In this document: positions 1 to 5,585 of the stretch, in pieces
Layout: every line of letters begins with the position of its first letter
Position numbering within the stretch: the stretch's first letter is position 1
From: Gemmatimonadota bacterium
GTDB lineage: Bacteria > Gemmatimonadota > Gemmatimonadetes > Gemmatimonadales > Gemmatimonadaceae
Direction: 5' to 3'
DNA: 5,585 bases
NCBI GenBank assembly: GCA_947475795.1
Contig: CANJOX010000237.1
Location: forward strand, 1-5,585
Notes under the pieces: model-generated
Seen by the model: the letters and a program-made list of their open reading frames with translations, nothing else
Told to the model about the DNA's origin: nothing
The model's database searches: none
Program-made: the position numbers and the translations under genes

Positions 1-1
1 G

Positions 2-3000
2 CTGCGCAGTGCGACCGTGTACGACATGGCCGTGGATACCGCCGGCCACATGTGGATCGCCACCGAAGACGGCGTCTACGCCTACGCCGGCAACGGCTGG
101 CGTCGCGAATCCCTGCCGCCTGCGTCGGCGGATCAGCAGGTGCGCTCGTTGCTCGTCAGTACCGACGGCACGCGCTGGATGGGCACGCGCCGCGGCCTCC
201 TTCGCGCGCGCGCCGGTGTCGCCATGCAGGAGTTCAGCACGCGTGACGGGCTGCAGGGTGAGGTGAGCTACAGCCTCGCCGAAACGCGCGCCATCGACGG
301 CACCGATCGGGTGGTGGTCGGCTCGTCGTTCGGCGTGTCGTGGTTTAACGGCACCCGCTTCGTGGCGTTGCCCCTCCCGCCCGCCCTGTCCCCACTGGGG
401 CTGGTGGTTATGGGCACCACGGCCTCCGACGGCACCCCTGCGTTGTGGGTGGCGTCGTCACGGGGTGGCGTGGCGCGCTATCGCCGCGGCGCCTGGACCG
501 TCTACACGGCGCAGGAGGGGCTCGCGTCGCCCGATGCGCAGTTCCTGCTGGCACTCCCCGCCGGCGGCGCCGCGCGGGTGTACGCGTCGGGCATCGGCGG
601 CGTGTTCGCGCTCGACGCGAGCGAAAAGCGCTTCGTGCGGGTGCCGGGCTCGCCGACAGGGGCGGTGCGGATGGCCGCGGTGCCGGGGGCGGGCGGCGCG
701 CCCTCGCTCTGGGTCGGCACCAGCAGCGGGCAGGTGACGGAGTGGATGGGCGGTGACCGCTGGCGTGCGGTGCCGCTGCGCACCGACGACCGACGCGGGG
801 CGGTGACGCTGCTGCGTGCGGTGCCCGGGGCGAGCGGCGGGGCGGCCGTGTACGTGTCGTCGCGCGGCGATTATCTGTCGCGGCTGTCGGTCGGCGTGGC
901 CGGCCGCGTGGATCTCAACGCCGGGGAACCCGAGGACCGCGTGTACCTCGCGTTGGCGTTGCCGGGGCCCGACGGGCGCGACGAGCTGTGGCTGCGCACC
1001 AGCCGGGTCGGGGTGCTGCACGTGCCGGCGCGTGGTCCGAGCCAGCGTTACGCGCGCGCCACCGGCGCGCCCTTCGACACCGTGCTGGACCTCAGCCTCG
1101 GCAGCGTGGCCCCGCCGCGCCCCGCCGGGGGGGCGTCATCGCCGGGCGACGCGGCGGTGCTGATCACCACGCCCACCGCCGTGTACGCGCGCCGCGATGG
1201 CCGTTTCGTGCCCCTGCAGGCAGGGCTGGAGCAGCGATCGCTGAGGCGCACCCGTCGCCTCACGATGCCCGACGGGCGCAATGTGCTGGTCACCGGCACC
1301 GACGACGGCCTCTTCGAGTGGTCCGGCACCCGCTGGGCGCCGTCCCGATTCGCCGTCACGGGCTCGGTCACCAGCCTGCTGGAAGGGGATGGCGTGCTGT
1401 ATGCCGGCGGGACGCATGTGGTCCGCCGCCTCACCCCCAGTGGGACGGTCGAGGAACGCCTCCCCGACGAGGGCGCGCACGCCGTCGGCACGGGCTTCGT
1501 CACCGCCATCTGCCGCACCATGGTGGGCGGCGTCCCGCATCTGTTCGCCCACGACAGCGAGCGCGGGGTTTTCTGGCGGGCCGAGTCCGGTCCGGCGCCG
1601 TGGGCCCTCCTCCCCGTGCCGCTGCTGACCACGGTGGCGGCGTTGGGCACGACGTCCGTGGCCTGCCTCCCCACCGGGCTGCTGGTGTCCACGCTCTCGG
1701 GACTCGTCGCGATCGACGTGCGCGCGCCCACGCCGGCCGCGTGGACGGTCACGGCGCAGGTGGCCGAATCCGACGGGCTGCCCTCCAGCGAAGTGCTCAG
1801 CGTGGCGCGCAGCGGGTCCTCCGGCGTCTTCTGGGTGGCGACCGGCGGCGGTCTCGGACTGGTGGATCTCGAGGCGGCCTCGGCGCGTATCCCGGTCCGG
1901 TTGGGACTGCTCGTCACGGCGGGGGAAACGGGCCGGGAGGTGACCGAGGGGGTCGCCCTCGCGCCCGACGAGCACGACCTGCACGTGGAGCCGATGCTGC
2001 TGTCGTATCACCGCGAAGAGGACACCCGCTATCGCGTCCGTCTGCAGCGGCGTGATCGGTGGTTCGGCCGCGGTGGTGACGTGAGCGCGGCCATCGCGGA
2101 CCGCGTCGCACCGCCCGAGCCGGATTCCCCCAACCGCTACTATCTCGATCTCGAGCCCGGTGCCTACGTGCTCGACGTCTGGGCGTACGACTGGGCCGGC
2201 CGAGAATACGGCCCCGTGCAGCGCACGTTCCGTGTGCGGGCGCCCGTGTGGCGCGCCTGGTACGCGCTGCTGCTGTACGGGGTGCTGCTCGCCGGCCTTG
2301 CGGCCGCGGCCTACCGCTGGCGTGTGATGCTCGTGCGCGACAACGCGCGGCAGTTGCTGGAGAGCGAGCGGCGGCTGCGCGACAGTGAGCGCAAGTTCCG
2401 CACGATTTTCGATCGCGCGATGGACGCGCACCTGCTGGTGGAAGACGGTCACGTCATCGCCGCCAATGCCATGGCCGCCCAGCTCTTCGGCGTGGACACC
2501 CCCGAGGCGCTGCAGCAGCGCCGGCTCACCGACCTGTTCCCCGGTATCACCGGCGACGGCACCAGCGCCCCGCCCGAAGAGTTCGACGTGCCGCGGGGCG
2601 AGGAGACGGTGCCCGTGCAGTGCACCATCACCGAGGTGCCCAACGAAGGGCGGGTGCTGCGGCAGGTCGTGTTGCGCGATCTCACCGAGGTGCGGCAGGC
2701 CGAAGCGGAAAAGCGCTGGTTTGAATCGCAGGTGCGCGAAGCGCAGAAGCTCGAGTCGCTGGGCACACTCGCCGGCGGGGTGGCGCACGACTTCAACAAC
2801 CTGCTGGGCGTCATCCGCGGCAACGCCGAACTGGGGCGCAGCGCGCTCCGAAAGGGGCGCAGCAACGAGGAGAATCTGGGCGCCATTCTCGACGCCAGCG
2901 ATCGCGCGCGTGACGTGGTGCGGCAGATCCTCACCTTCAGCCGCCGCTCCACGCCCACGCGCGAGTTCGTGAACCTGTCGCGGCTGGTGCTCGACCTGCA

Positions 3001-4015
3001 GCCGCTGCTGCGGCGCATGATCCCGCGCACGGTCTCGATGGTGATCGAGGGGGCCGAGCAGCCGCTGCTCATGATGGGCGATCCCACGCAGTTGCAGCAG
3101 TTGATGCTGAATCTGGTGTCCAACGCCGAATACGCGATGCGCGCGAAAACCGACGGCGTGCTCACGATCGCGCTGTCGGCGCGCATCGTGCCGGCGTCGG
3201 AGCCTGCGCCCCACGGCGATGTGATCGTGCTGCAGGTCCGCGACACCGGGGTGGGAATGACCGCCGAGGTGCGCAGCCGGATCTTCGAGCCGTTCTTCAC
3301 CACTAAACCCACCGGCGAAGGCACCGGACTTGGCATGGCCGTGCTGCACGGCATCGTCCTCTCGCACGAGGGGCGCGCCGACGTGATCAGTGAGCCGGGG
3401 CAGGGCACCACCTTCGAGGTGCAGTTCCCGCGGGTGGAAGTGCCCGGGCTGTGGGACGAGGAACCGCTGGACGACGATCTCGCCGCGGATCTCGCCGCGG
3501 CCATTCTGGACGACGCCGGACCGCGTGACGCCGGACCGCGTGACGGCGGGCATCCTGATGAGGGCGCGGCGGCCGCCGACGCCTACCGCACGGCCGTTGA
3601 GGCGGAGCAGGCCGGCGTGCTCGAACAGAGTCCCTTCGCGGGCTCGTGTCTGGTGGTCGTCGACGATGAACCCGGGGTGTCGCGCGTGGTCGAGCGGGCG
3701 TTGCAGTACTACGGCCACACCGTGCACGTGTTCGCGCAGCCGGAGGCGGCGCTGGCCTTCATTCAGCGGCAGCCGTCGGCGGTGGACCTGCTCATCACCG
3801 ACCAGACCATGCCGGTGATGACGGGGGACATGCTCGCCGAGGCGGTGCACGTGCTGCGCCCGGATCTGCCGGTGCTCATTCTCACCGGCTTCAGCCACCG
3901 CCTCACGCCGGCGCGGATCGCGGCCTCCGGCGCGCGCGCCGTGCTGCTCAAGCCGGTGGCGCTGGACGACCTGCGGGCCGCCGTGGACGACGCCTTGGCC
4001 AGCGCGCGGACGTGA
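2..4015 (+). CDS. Hybrid sensor histidine kinase: double beta-propeller, Y_Y_Y, TM, PAS, HisKA, HATPase_c, REC (5' partial)
   Basis: This is a membrane sensor kinase of the two-component type. It should sense a ligand outside the cytoplasm, autophosphorylate on a histidine and pass the phosphate to its own receiver. Residues are counted from the GTG at 17. About 14 blade repeats of the form 'V.D...D..G..W.AT..GV' fill residues 1-625, enough for two seven-bladed propellers. A Y_Y_Y-like domain follows (about 652-742, with LEPGAYVLDVWAYD), then one TM helix (about 748-768) and a short coiled region. A PAS domain spans about 792-890. The H box GGVAHDFNNLLG gives the phosphoacceptor His924. The N box has Asn1032 and Asn1036, G1 is DTGVGM (1076-1081), the F box is FEPFF (1090-1094) and G2 is GEGTGLG (1100-1106). 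The receiver (about 1208-1328) has Asp1216/1217, phosphoacceptor Asp1262 (TDQTMP), Thr1290 and Lys1312. All catalytic residues are present. The frame is open to the left edge and begins inside a blade, so the true start and signal peptide lie upstream. No effector domain follows REC. The domain reading is firm; the ligand and target genes are unknown. Confidence 0.95.
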   Translation: MRSATVYDMAVDTAGHMWIATEDGVYAYAGNGWRRESLPPASADQQVRSLLVSTDGTRWMGTRRGLLRARAGVAMQEFSTRDGLQGEVSYSLAETRAIDGTDRVVVGSSFGVSWFNGTRFVALPLPPALSPLGLVVMGTTASDGTPALWVASSRGGVARYRRGAWTVYTAQEGLASPDAQFLLALPAGGAARVYASGIGGVFALDASEKRFVRVPGSPTGAVRMAAVPGAGGAPSLWVGTSSGQVTEWMGGDRWRAVPLRTDDRRGAVTLLRAVPGASGGAAVYVSSRGDYLSRLSVGVAGRVDLNAGEPEDRVYLALALPGPDGRDELWLRTSRVGVLHVPARGPSQRYARATGAPFDTVLDLSLGSVAPPRPAGGASSPGDAAVLITTPTAVYARRDGRFVPLQAGLEQRSLRRTRRLTMPDGRNVLVTGTDDGLFEWSGTRWAPSRFAVTGSVTSLLEGDGVLYAGGTHVVRRLTPSGTVEERLPDEGAHAVGTGFVTAICRTMVGGVPHLFAHDSERGVFWRAESGPAPWALLPVPLLTTVAALGTTSVACLPTGLLVSTLSGLVAIDVRAPTPAAWTVTAQVAESDGLPSSEVLSVARSGSSGVFWVATGGGLGLVDLEAASARIPVRLGLLVTAGETGREVTEGVALAPDEHDLHVEPMLLSYHREEDTRYRVRLQRRDRWFGRGGDVSAAIADRVAPPEPDSPNRYYLDLEPGAYVLDVWAYDWAGREYGPVQRTFRVRAPVWRAWYALLLYGVLLAGLAAAAYRWRVMLVRDNARQLLESERRLRDSERKFRTIFDRAMDAHLLVEDGHVIAANAMAAQLFGVDTPEALQQRRLTDLFPGITGDGTSAPPEEFDVPRGEETVPVQCTITEVPNEGRVLRQVVLRDLTEVRQAEAEKRWFESQVREAQKLESLGTLAGGVAHDFNNLLGVIRGNAELGRSALRKGRSNEENLGAILDASDRARDVVRQILTFSRRSTPTREFVNLSRLVLDLQPLLRRMIPRTVSMVIEGAEQPLLMMGDPTQLQQLMLNLVSNAEYAMRAKTDGVLTIALSARIVPASEPAPHGDVIVLQVRDTGVGMTAEVRSRIFEPFFTTKPTGEGTGLGMAVLHGIVLSHEGRADVISEPGQGTTFEVQFPRVEVPGLWDEEPLDDDLAADLAAAILDDAGPRDAGPRDGGHPDEGAAAADAYRTAVEAEQAGVLEQSPFAGSCLVVVDDEPGVSRVVERALQYYGHTVHVFAQPEAALAFIQRQPSAVDLLITDQTMPVMTGDMLAEAVHVLRPDLPVLILTGFSHRLTPARIAASGARAVLLKPVALDDLRAAVDDALASART
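3476..3499 (+). repeat. 12-base tandem duplication in the kinase linker
   Basis: The 12 bases gatctcgccgcg occur twice in direct succession (3476-3487 and 3488-3499). The unit is a multiple of three, so the frame is kept, and it encodes repeated Asp-Leu-Ala-Ala in the linker between HATPase_c and the receiver domain. It looks like a slippage duplication in a tolerant linker. Confidence 0.85.
3512..3541 (+). repeat. 15-base tandem duplication in the kinase linker
   Basis: The 15 bases gacgccggaccgcgt occur twice, perfectly and head to tail (3512-3526 and 3527-3541), followed by a decayed third start (gacggcgg). They encode two copies of Asp-Ala-Gly-Pro-Arg. The identical third-position bases suggest a recent duplication. 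It lies 12 bases after another in-frame duplication, so this linker is a small length-variable spot. Confidence 0.9.
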
Positions 4016-4025
4016 TGCGGGAAGC

Positions 4026-4054
4026 GGCCGCCGTTACCGCGGCGGCCACTTTTT
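4026..4054 (+). terminator. Intrinsic terminator of the kinase gene, overlapping the 3' end of the convergent gene
   Basis: A perfect 8-bp GC stem (ggccgccg at 4026-4033 with cggcggcc at 4040-4047) encloses the six-base loop ttaccg. The stem can be lengthened past one C-A mismatch by G-C and A-T pairs at its base. Five T follow at 4050-4054. It begins 10 bases after the kinase stop, the usual place for a rho-independent terminator. Read on the - strand the same hairpin is followed by gcttccc, with no proper T tract, so termination should be mainly one-way. The - strand gene's TAA (4036-4034) is in the loop. Confidence 0.75.
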
Positions 4055-4825
4055 GCGCAGCAGTTTGTTGATGCCCGAGTTGATGCCGGTTTTCGCCTTC
4101 TGCGCGGCGCTCGCCGCGGCCCGTGCTCTGATCTCGCTGGCGGTGAGCGACACGAACGTGCTGTTGGGGTAGCGCGCCACTACGGGGGCGATCGTGCGCG
4201 ATGCCCCCACGAAGTCGCCAGCATCCGCCAGGCTCATCGCGTTCGACAGCGCGACGACGGCACCAACATCGTCCACGCGCCCCGCCTGCTGCCGCGCCTC
4301 GAGCGCCGCGTCCCCCTCGGGGGTGAGGGCGATGTCCAGATCCTTCACCAGCTGCCGGGCCAGCCGGCGCTGCAGGTCGAAGAACTGATCGTCCCGCCCG
4401 GTCACGGTGGCTGATTTCACAATCGCGCCGGTCTCCACACGGATCACGCGCGTGTCGATCCGCAGCTGCGGCGTGGCCGCGGCAAGGGAGCCGATCACGA
4501 TGAACTGCGCCCCCGACAGGCGTCCCACCCGCACGGCCGTCGTGGAATCGAACGCGGGCGTGCGTTGCCGGTCGATCTCACGCGTCACGTCGTCGAGGCG
4601 CTCGCGCTCCAGCAGCTGAATGTCGTCCACCGCACTCAGGTCGGTGGTCAGCATCGCCGCCATGCCGGTGCCGAGATGCTCGTAGTCGGAACGCCCGGTG
4701 TTGTTGTCGAAGCGGAGCACCGCCACCGTTTTGCGCGCCGCCATTGGCGCGCGGTGTGCAGGGCGCGGACCCGACAGGGGTGCCAGCAGCAGGGCCAGCA
4801 CCACGACACGCAGGGGAGTCAGCAT
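4034..4825 (-). CDS. CsgG/FlgO-like exported periplasmic protein with helical C-terminal region
   Basis: A complete 263-residue protein. Residues 1-26 form a signal peptide with a leucine/valine core (VVVLALLLAPL). Residues 33-167 resemble the CsgG/FlgO/TolB-N-like fold: KTVAVLRFDNNTG, then a short helix, LLERERLDDV, then GAQFIVIGSL, then RVIRVETGAIV. That order is the family hallmark (a strand VAVL.F.N, a 'LLER..L' segment, a 'A...I.G.' strand and a 'D.R..RVETG.I' hairpin). Residues 168-245 are Ala-rich and helical, perhaps one or two TPR-like hairpins, and the tail is basic (KLLRKKWPPR). CsgG itself is an outer-membrane lipoprotein, but this protein has no cysteine at all, so no lipobox; it is more likely periplasmic. 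ATG 4825 is the first possible start after an in-frame stop at 4858-4856, and it keeps the signal peptide. No good Shine-Dalgarno precedes it. It lies 47 bases after the DUF5916-like gene on the same strand. The fold assignment is fairly sure; the role is unknown. Confidence 0.8.
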   Translation of the reverse strand: MLTPLRVVVLALLLAPLSGPRPAHRAPMAARKTVAVLRFDNNTGRSDYEHLGTGMAAMLTTDLSAVDDIQLLERERLDDVTREIDRQRTPAFDSTTAVRVGRLSGAQFIVIGSLAAATPQLRIDTRVIRVETGAIVKSATVTGRDDQFFDLQRRLARQLVKDLDIALTPEGDAALEARQQAGRVDDVGAVVALSNAMSLADAGDFVGASRTIAPVVARYPNSTFVSLTASEIRARAAASAAQKAKTGINSGINKLLRKKWPPR

Positions 4826-4831
4826 CTGCGA

Positions 4832-4859
4832 AAGGTGCTGTCCCCGGCGGCAATGTCAA
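4832..4859 (-). promoter_or_regulatory. Possible promoter of the CsgG-like gene, perhaps leaderless
   Basis: In the 47-base gap between the two - strand genes a perfect TTGACA (4859-4854) is followed after 16 bases by CACCTT (4837-4832). CACCTT matches the -10 consensus only at its A2 and T6 positions. Transcription would then start near 4825, at the ATG itself, which would fit the lack of a ribosome binding site. The -10 is poor and a TTGACA can occur by chance, so this is only a candidate. The rest of the gap shows no hairpin or terminator. Confidence 0.25.
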
Positions 4860-4872
4860 ATGGGCGGCAGGC

Positions 4873-5585
4873 TCAGCGGCCGCCGCCGAACCGGACCGGC
4901 AGCCAGTAGCTGAACTTCATCGCGAGGAAGTTGTCACCGCCGGCGCGCGTGGTCTGGAACAGCTCCCGGGCGCGGGCCGGATCACCGAACGCTTCGCTCG
5001 TGCGCCGGTTCTGCTGCCACACCAGGAAGAACGTGCTCCCCGGCGTCCACTCCCAGCGCATCACGATGTTCGAGCGGAACGACAGCACGTGGAAGTCGCG
5101 ATTGGAAATCGTGAACGTCGACCCACCGTCGGTGATGATGCGTGCCCCGGTGGAGTCGGTGGTGATCGTCGTGCCGTCGGTGCCGTACGTCCGCAGGAGC
5201 CGGCTGCGCGGCGCCGACAGCTCGCCAAACCGCGAATAGGCGCCGCTCGCCACGAAGGGCTCGGCGTACGCCTCCAGCGACAGGTTGGGCGAGAACGCGT
5301 AATTGGCGCGCAGCTTGGTGGAGATCGTGGTGCGATCGATGAACGCGAACACGTAGCGGCTGCCGTACGTGCGCGTCCCGCCATCGATGCGCGTCACGTA
5401 CTGCCGCGGATCCGTGCCCGACTGGAAGGTCGGTTCGGCCGACACCGACACGCGCGGCGACGGACGCAGCGTGATCTGCCCCGACACGTTGCGCCGCCAC
5501 GCGCCGAATTCGTCCACGCCGTAGCCGCCGTTCAGGCGCCAGCCGGTTTTGGCGCCGTATGGGTTGTTCACACGGAACTCCTGCC
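4873..5585 (-). CDS. DUF5916-like outer-membrane beta-barrel protein, C-terminal part (5' partial)
   Basis: The last 236 residues of a longer protein, open to the right edge and ending at TGA 4875-4873. The segment is a run of alternating polar/hydrophobic beta strands typical of an outer-membrane barrel: WRLNGGYGVDEFGAWRRN, VSVSAEPTFQSG, TISTKLRANYAFSPNLSLEAYAEP, then FRSNIVMRWEWTPGSTFFLVWQQNR near the C terminus and FLAMKFSYWLP as the last strand. The sequence 'RWEW.PGSTFFLVW' and the closing 'K.SYWL' match my memory of the DUF5916 C-terminal domain. Many members of that family also carry an N-terminal CBM9/DOMON-like domain, which would lie outside the window. A GTG at 5571 is inside the conserved region and is not the start. 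It lies upstream of the CsgG-like gene in the same direction, possibly as an operon. The barrel character is clear; the family name is from recognition by eye, and the transported or bound substrate is unknown. Confidence 0.75.
   Translation of the reverse strand, partial: QEFRVNNPYGAKTGWRLNGGYGVDEFGAWRRNVSGQITLRPSPRVSVSAEPTFQSGTDPRQYVTRIDGGTRTYGSRYVFAFIDRTTISTKLRANYAFSPNLSLEAYAEPFVASGAYSRFGELSAPRSRLLRTYGTDGTTITTDSTGARIITDGGSTFTISNRDFHVLSFRSNIVMRWEWTPGSTFFLVWQQNRRTSEAFGDPARARELFQTTRAGGDNFLAMKFSYWLPVRFGGGR

Noticed and set aside
17..19. GTG as the start codon of the kinase
   Set aside because: The frame is open to the window edge and the preceding residues (LRSAT before VYDMAVD) look like the start of a blade repeat. 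No signal peptide or ribosome binding site is present here, so the real start is upstream.
988..2055. A 355-codon open frame on the + strand inside the sensor region
   Set aside because: It overlaps the propeller repeats in another frame, is Arg/Ala/Gly-rich, and shows no motif; a GC-driven shadow.
2449..3504. A 351-codon antisense open frame over the kinase core
   Set aside because: It is Ser/Arg-rich with no recognisable motif and sits opposite the HisKA and HATPase_c boxes, which clearly use the sense frame.
1136..3898. A 920-codon open frame antisense to the kinase
   Set aside because: Its codons lie exactly opposite the kinase codons, so a stop would need TTA, CTA or TCA on the sense strand, which are rare in such GC-rich coding DNA. 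The translation is rich in His, Arg and Gly with no recognisable domain, while the sense frame has complete kinase motifs. It begins to fail exactly at a TCA codon (1136-1138).
4034..4825. Naming the gene csgG or flgO
   Set aside because: Similarity is at fold level only, there is no lipobox, and no curli or flagellar genes are visible nearby, so a gene symbol is not justified.
5569..5571. GTG as the start codon of the barrel protein
   Set aside because: The frame stays open to the right edge, the sequence after it is mid-barrel, and there is no signal peptide.
1..5585. CRISPR arrays, tRNA or rRNA genes, insertion sequences and att sites
   Set aside because: No regularly spaced repeats, cloverleaf-like segments, transposase motifs or terminal inverted repeats were seen on either strand. 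The periodic pattern in the first 1.9 kb is protein-level blade repetition.

Overview
The window is uniformly GC-rich, strongly so at third codon positions, and almost entirely coding. It holds three genes: one on the + strand and, convergent with it, two on the - strand. The outer two run off the window edges. A large hybrid sensor kinase with a two-propeller sensor, a stand-alone CsgG-like periplasmic protein and a DUF5916-type barrel protein together suggest an environmental Gram-negative bacterium, most likely Gemmatimonadota or a similar high-GC phylum. This placement rests on family content and is not proven from the sequence.

Region 1 (2-4015, +) is a very large hybrid histidine kinase whose 5' end lies upstream of the window. 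In order it has about 14 beta-propeller blade repeats (probably two seven-bladed sensor propellers), a Y_Y_Y-type Ig-like domain, one transmembrane helix, a PAS domain, a HisKA/HATPase_c kinase core with all key boxes intact, a low-complexity linker holding two short tandem DNA duplications, and a C-terminal receiver domain. No DNA-binding domain follows, so output must pass to another protein.

Region 2 (4016-4054) is the convergent junction. The kinase stops at 4015 and the opposite gene stops at 4034. A strong GC hairpin followed by five T (4026-4054) fits an intrinsic terminator for the kinase. It overlaps the last codons of the opposite gene, whose TAA lies in the hairpin loop.

Region 3 (4034-5585, -) reads leftward: first the C-terminal part of a DUF5916-like outer-membrane barrel protein (4873-5585), then, after 47 bases, a complete 263-residue CsgG/FlgO-like exported protein (4034-4825). 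The short gap and shared strand allow an operon. A TTGACA box in the gap could also give the second gene its own promoter, possibly for a leaderless message. Both products are predicted to act in the cell envelope. Nothing in the window directly links them to the kinase. I see no RNA gene, CRISPR array, insertion sequence or att site. I do not see clear evidence of a previously undescribed system; the points worth checking are the kinase architecture, the junction terminator and the unusual CsgG-like protein.
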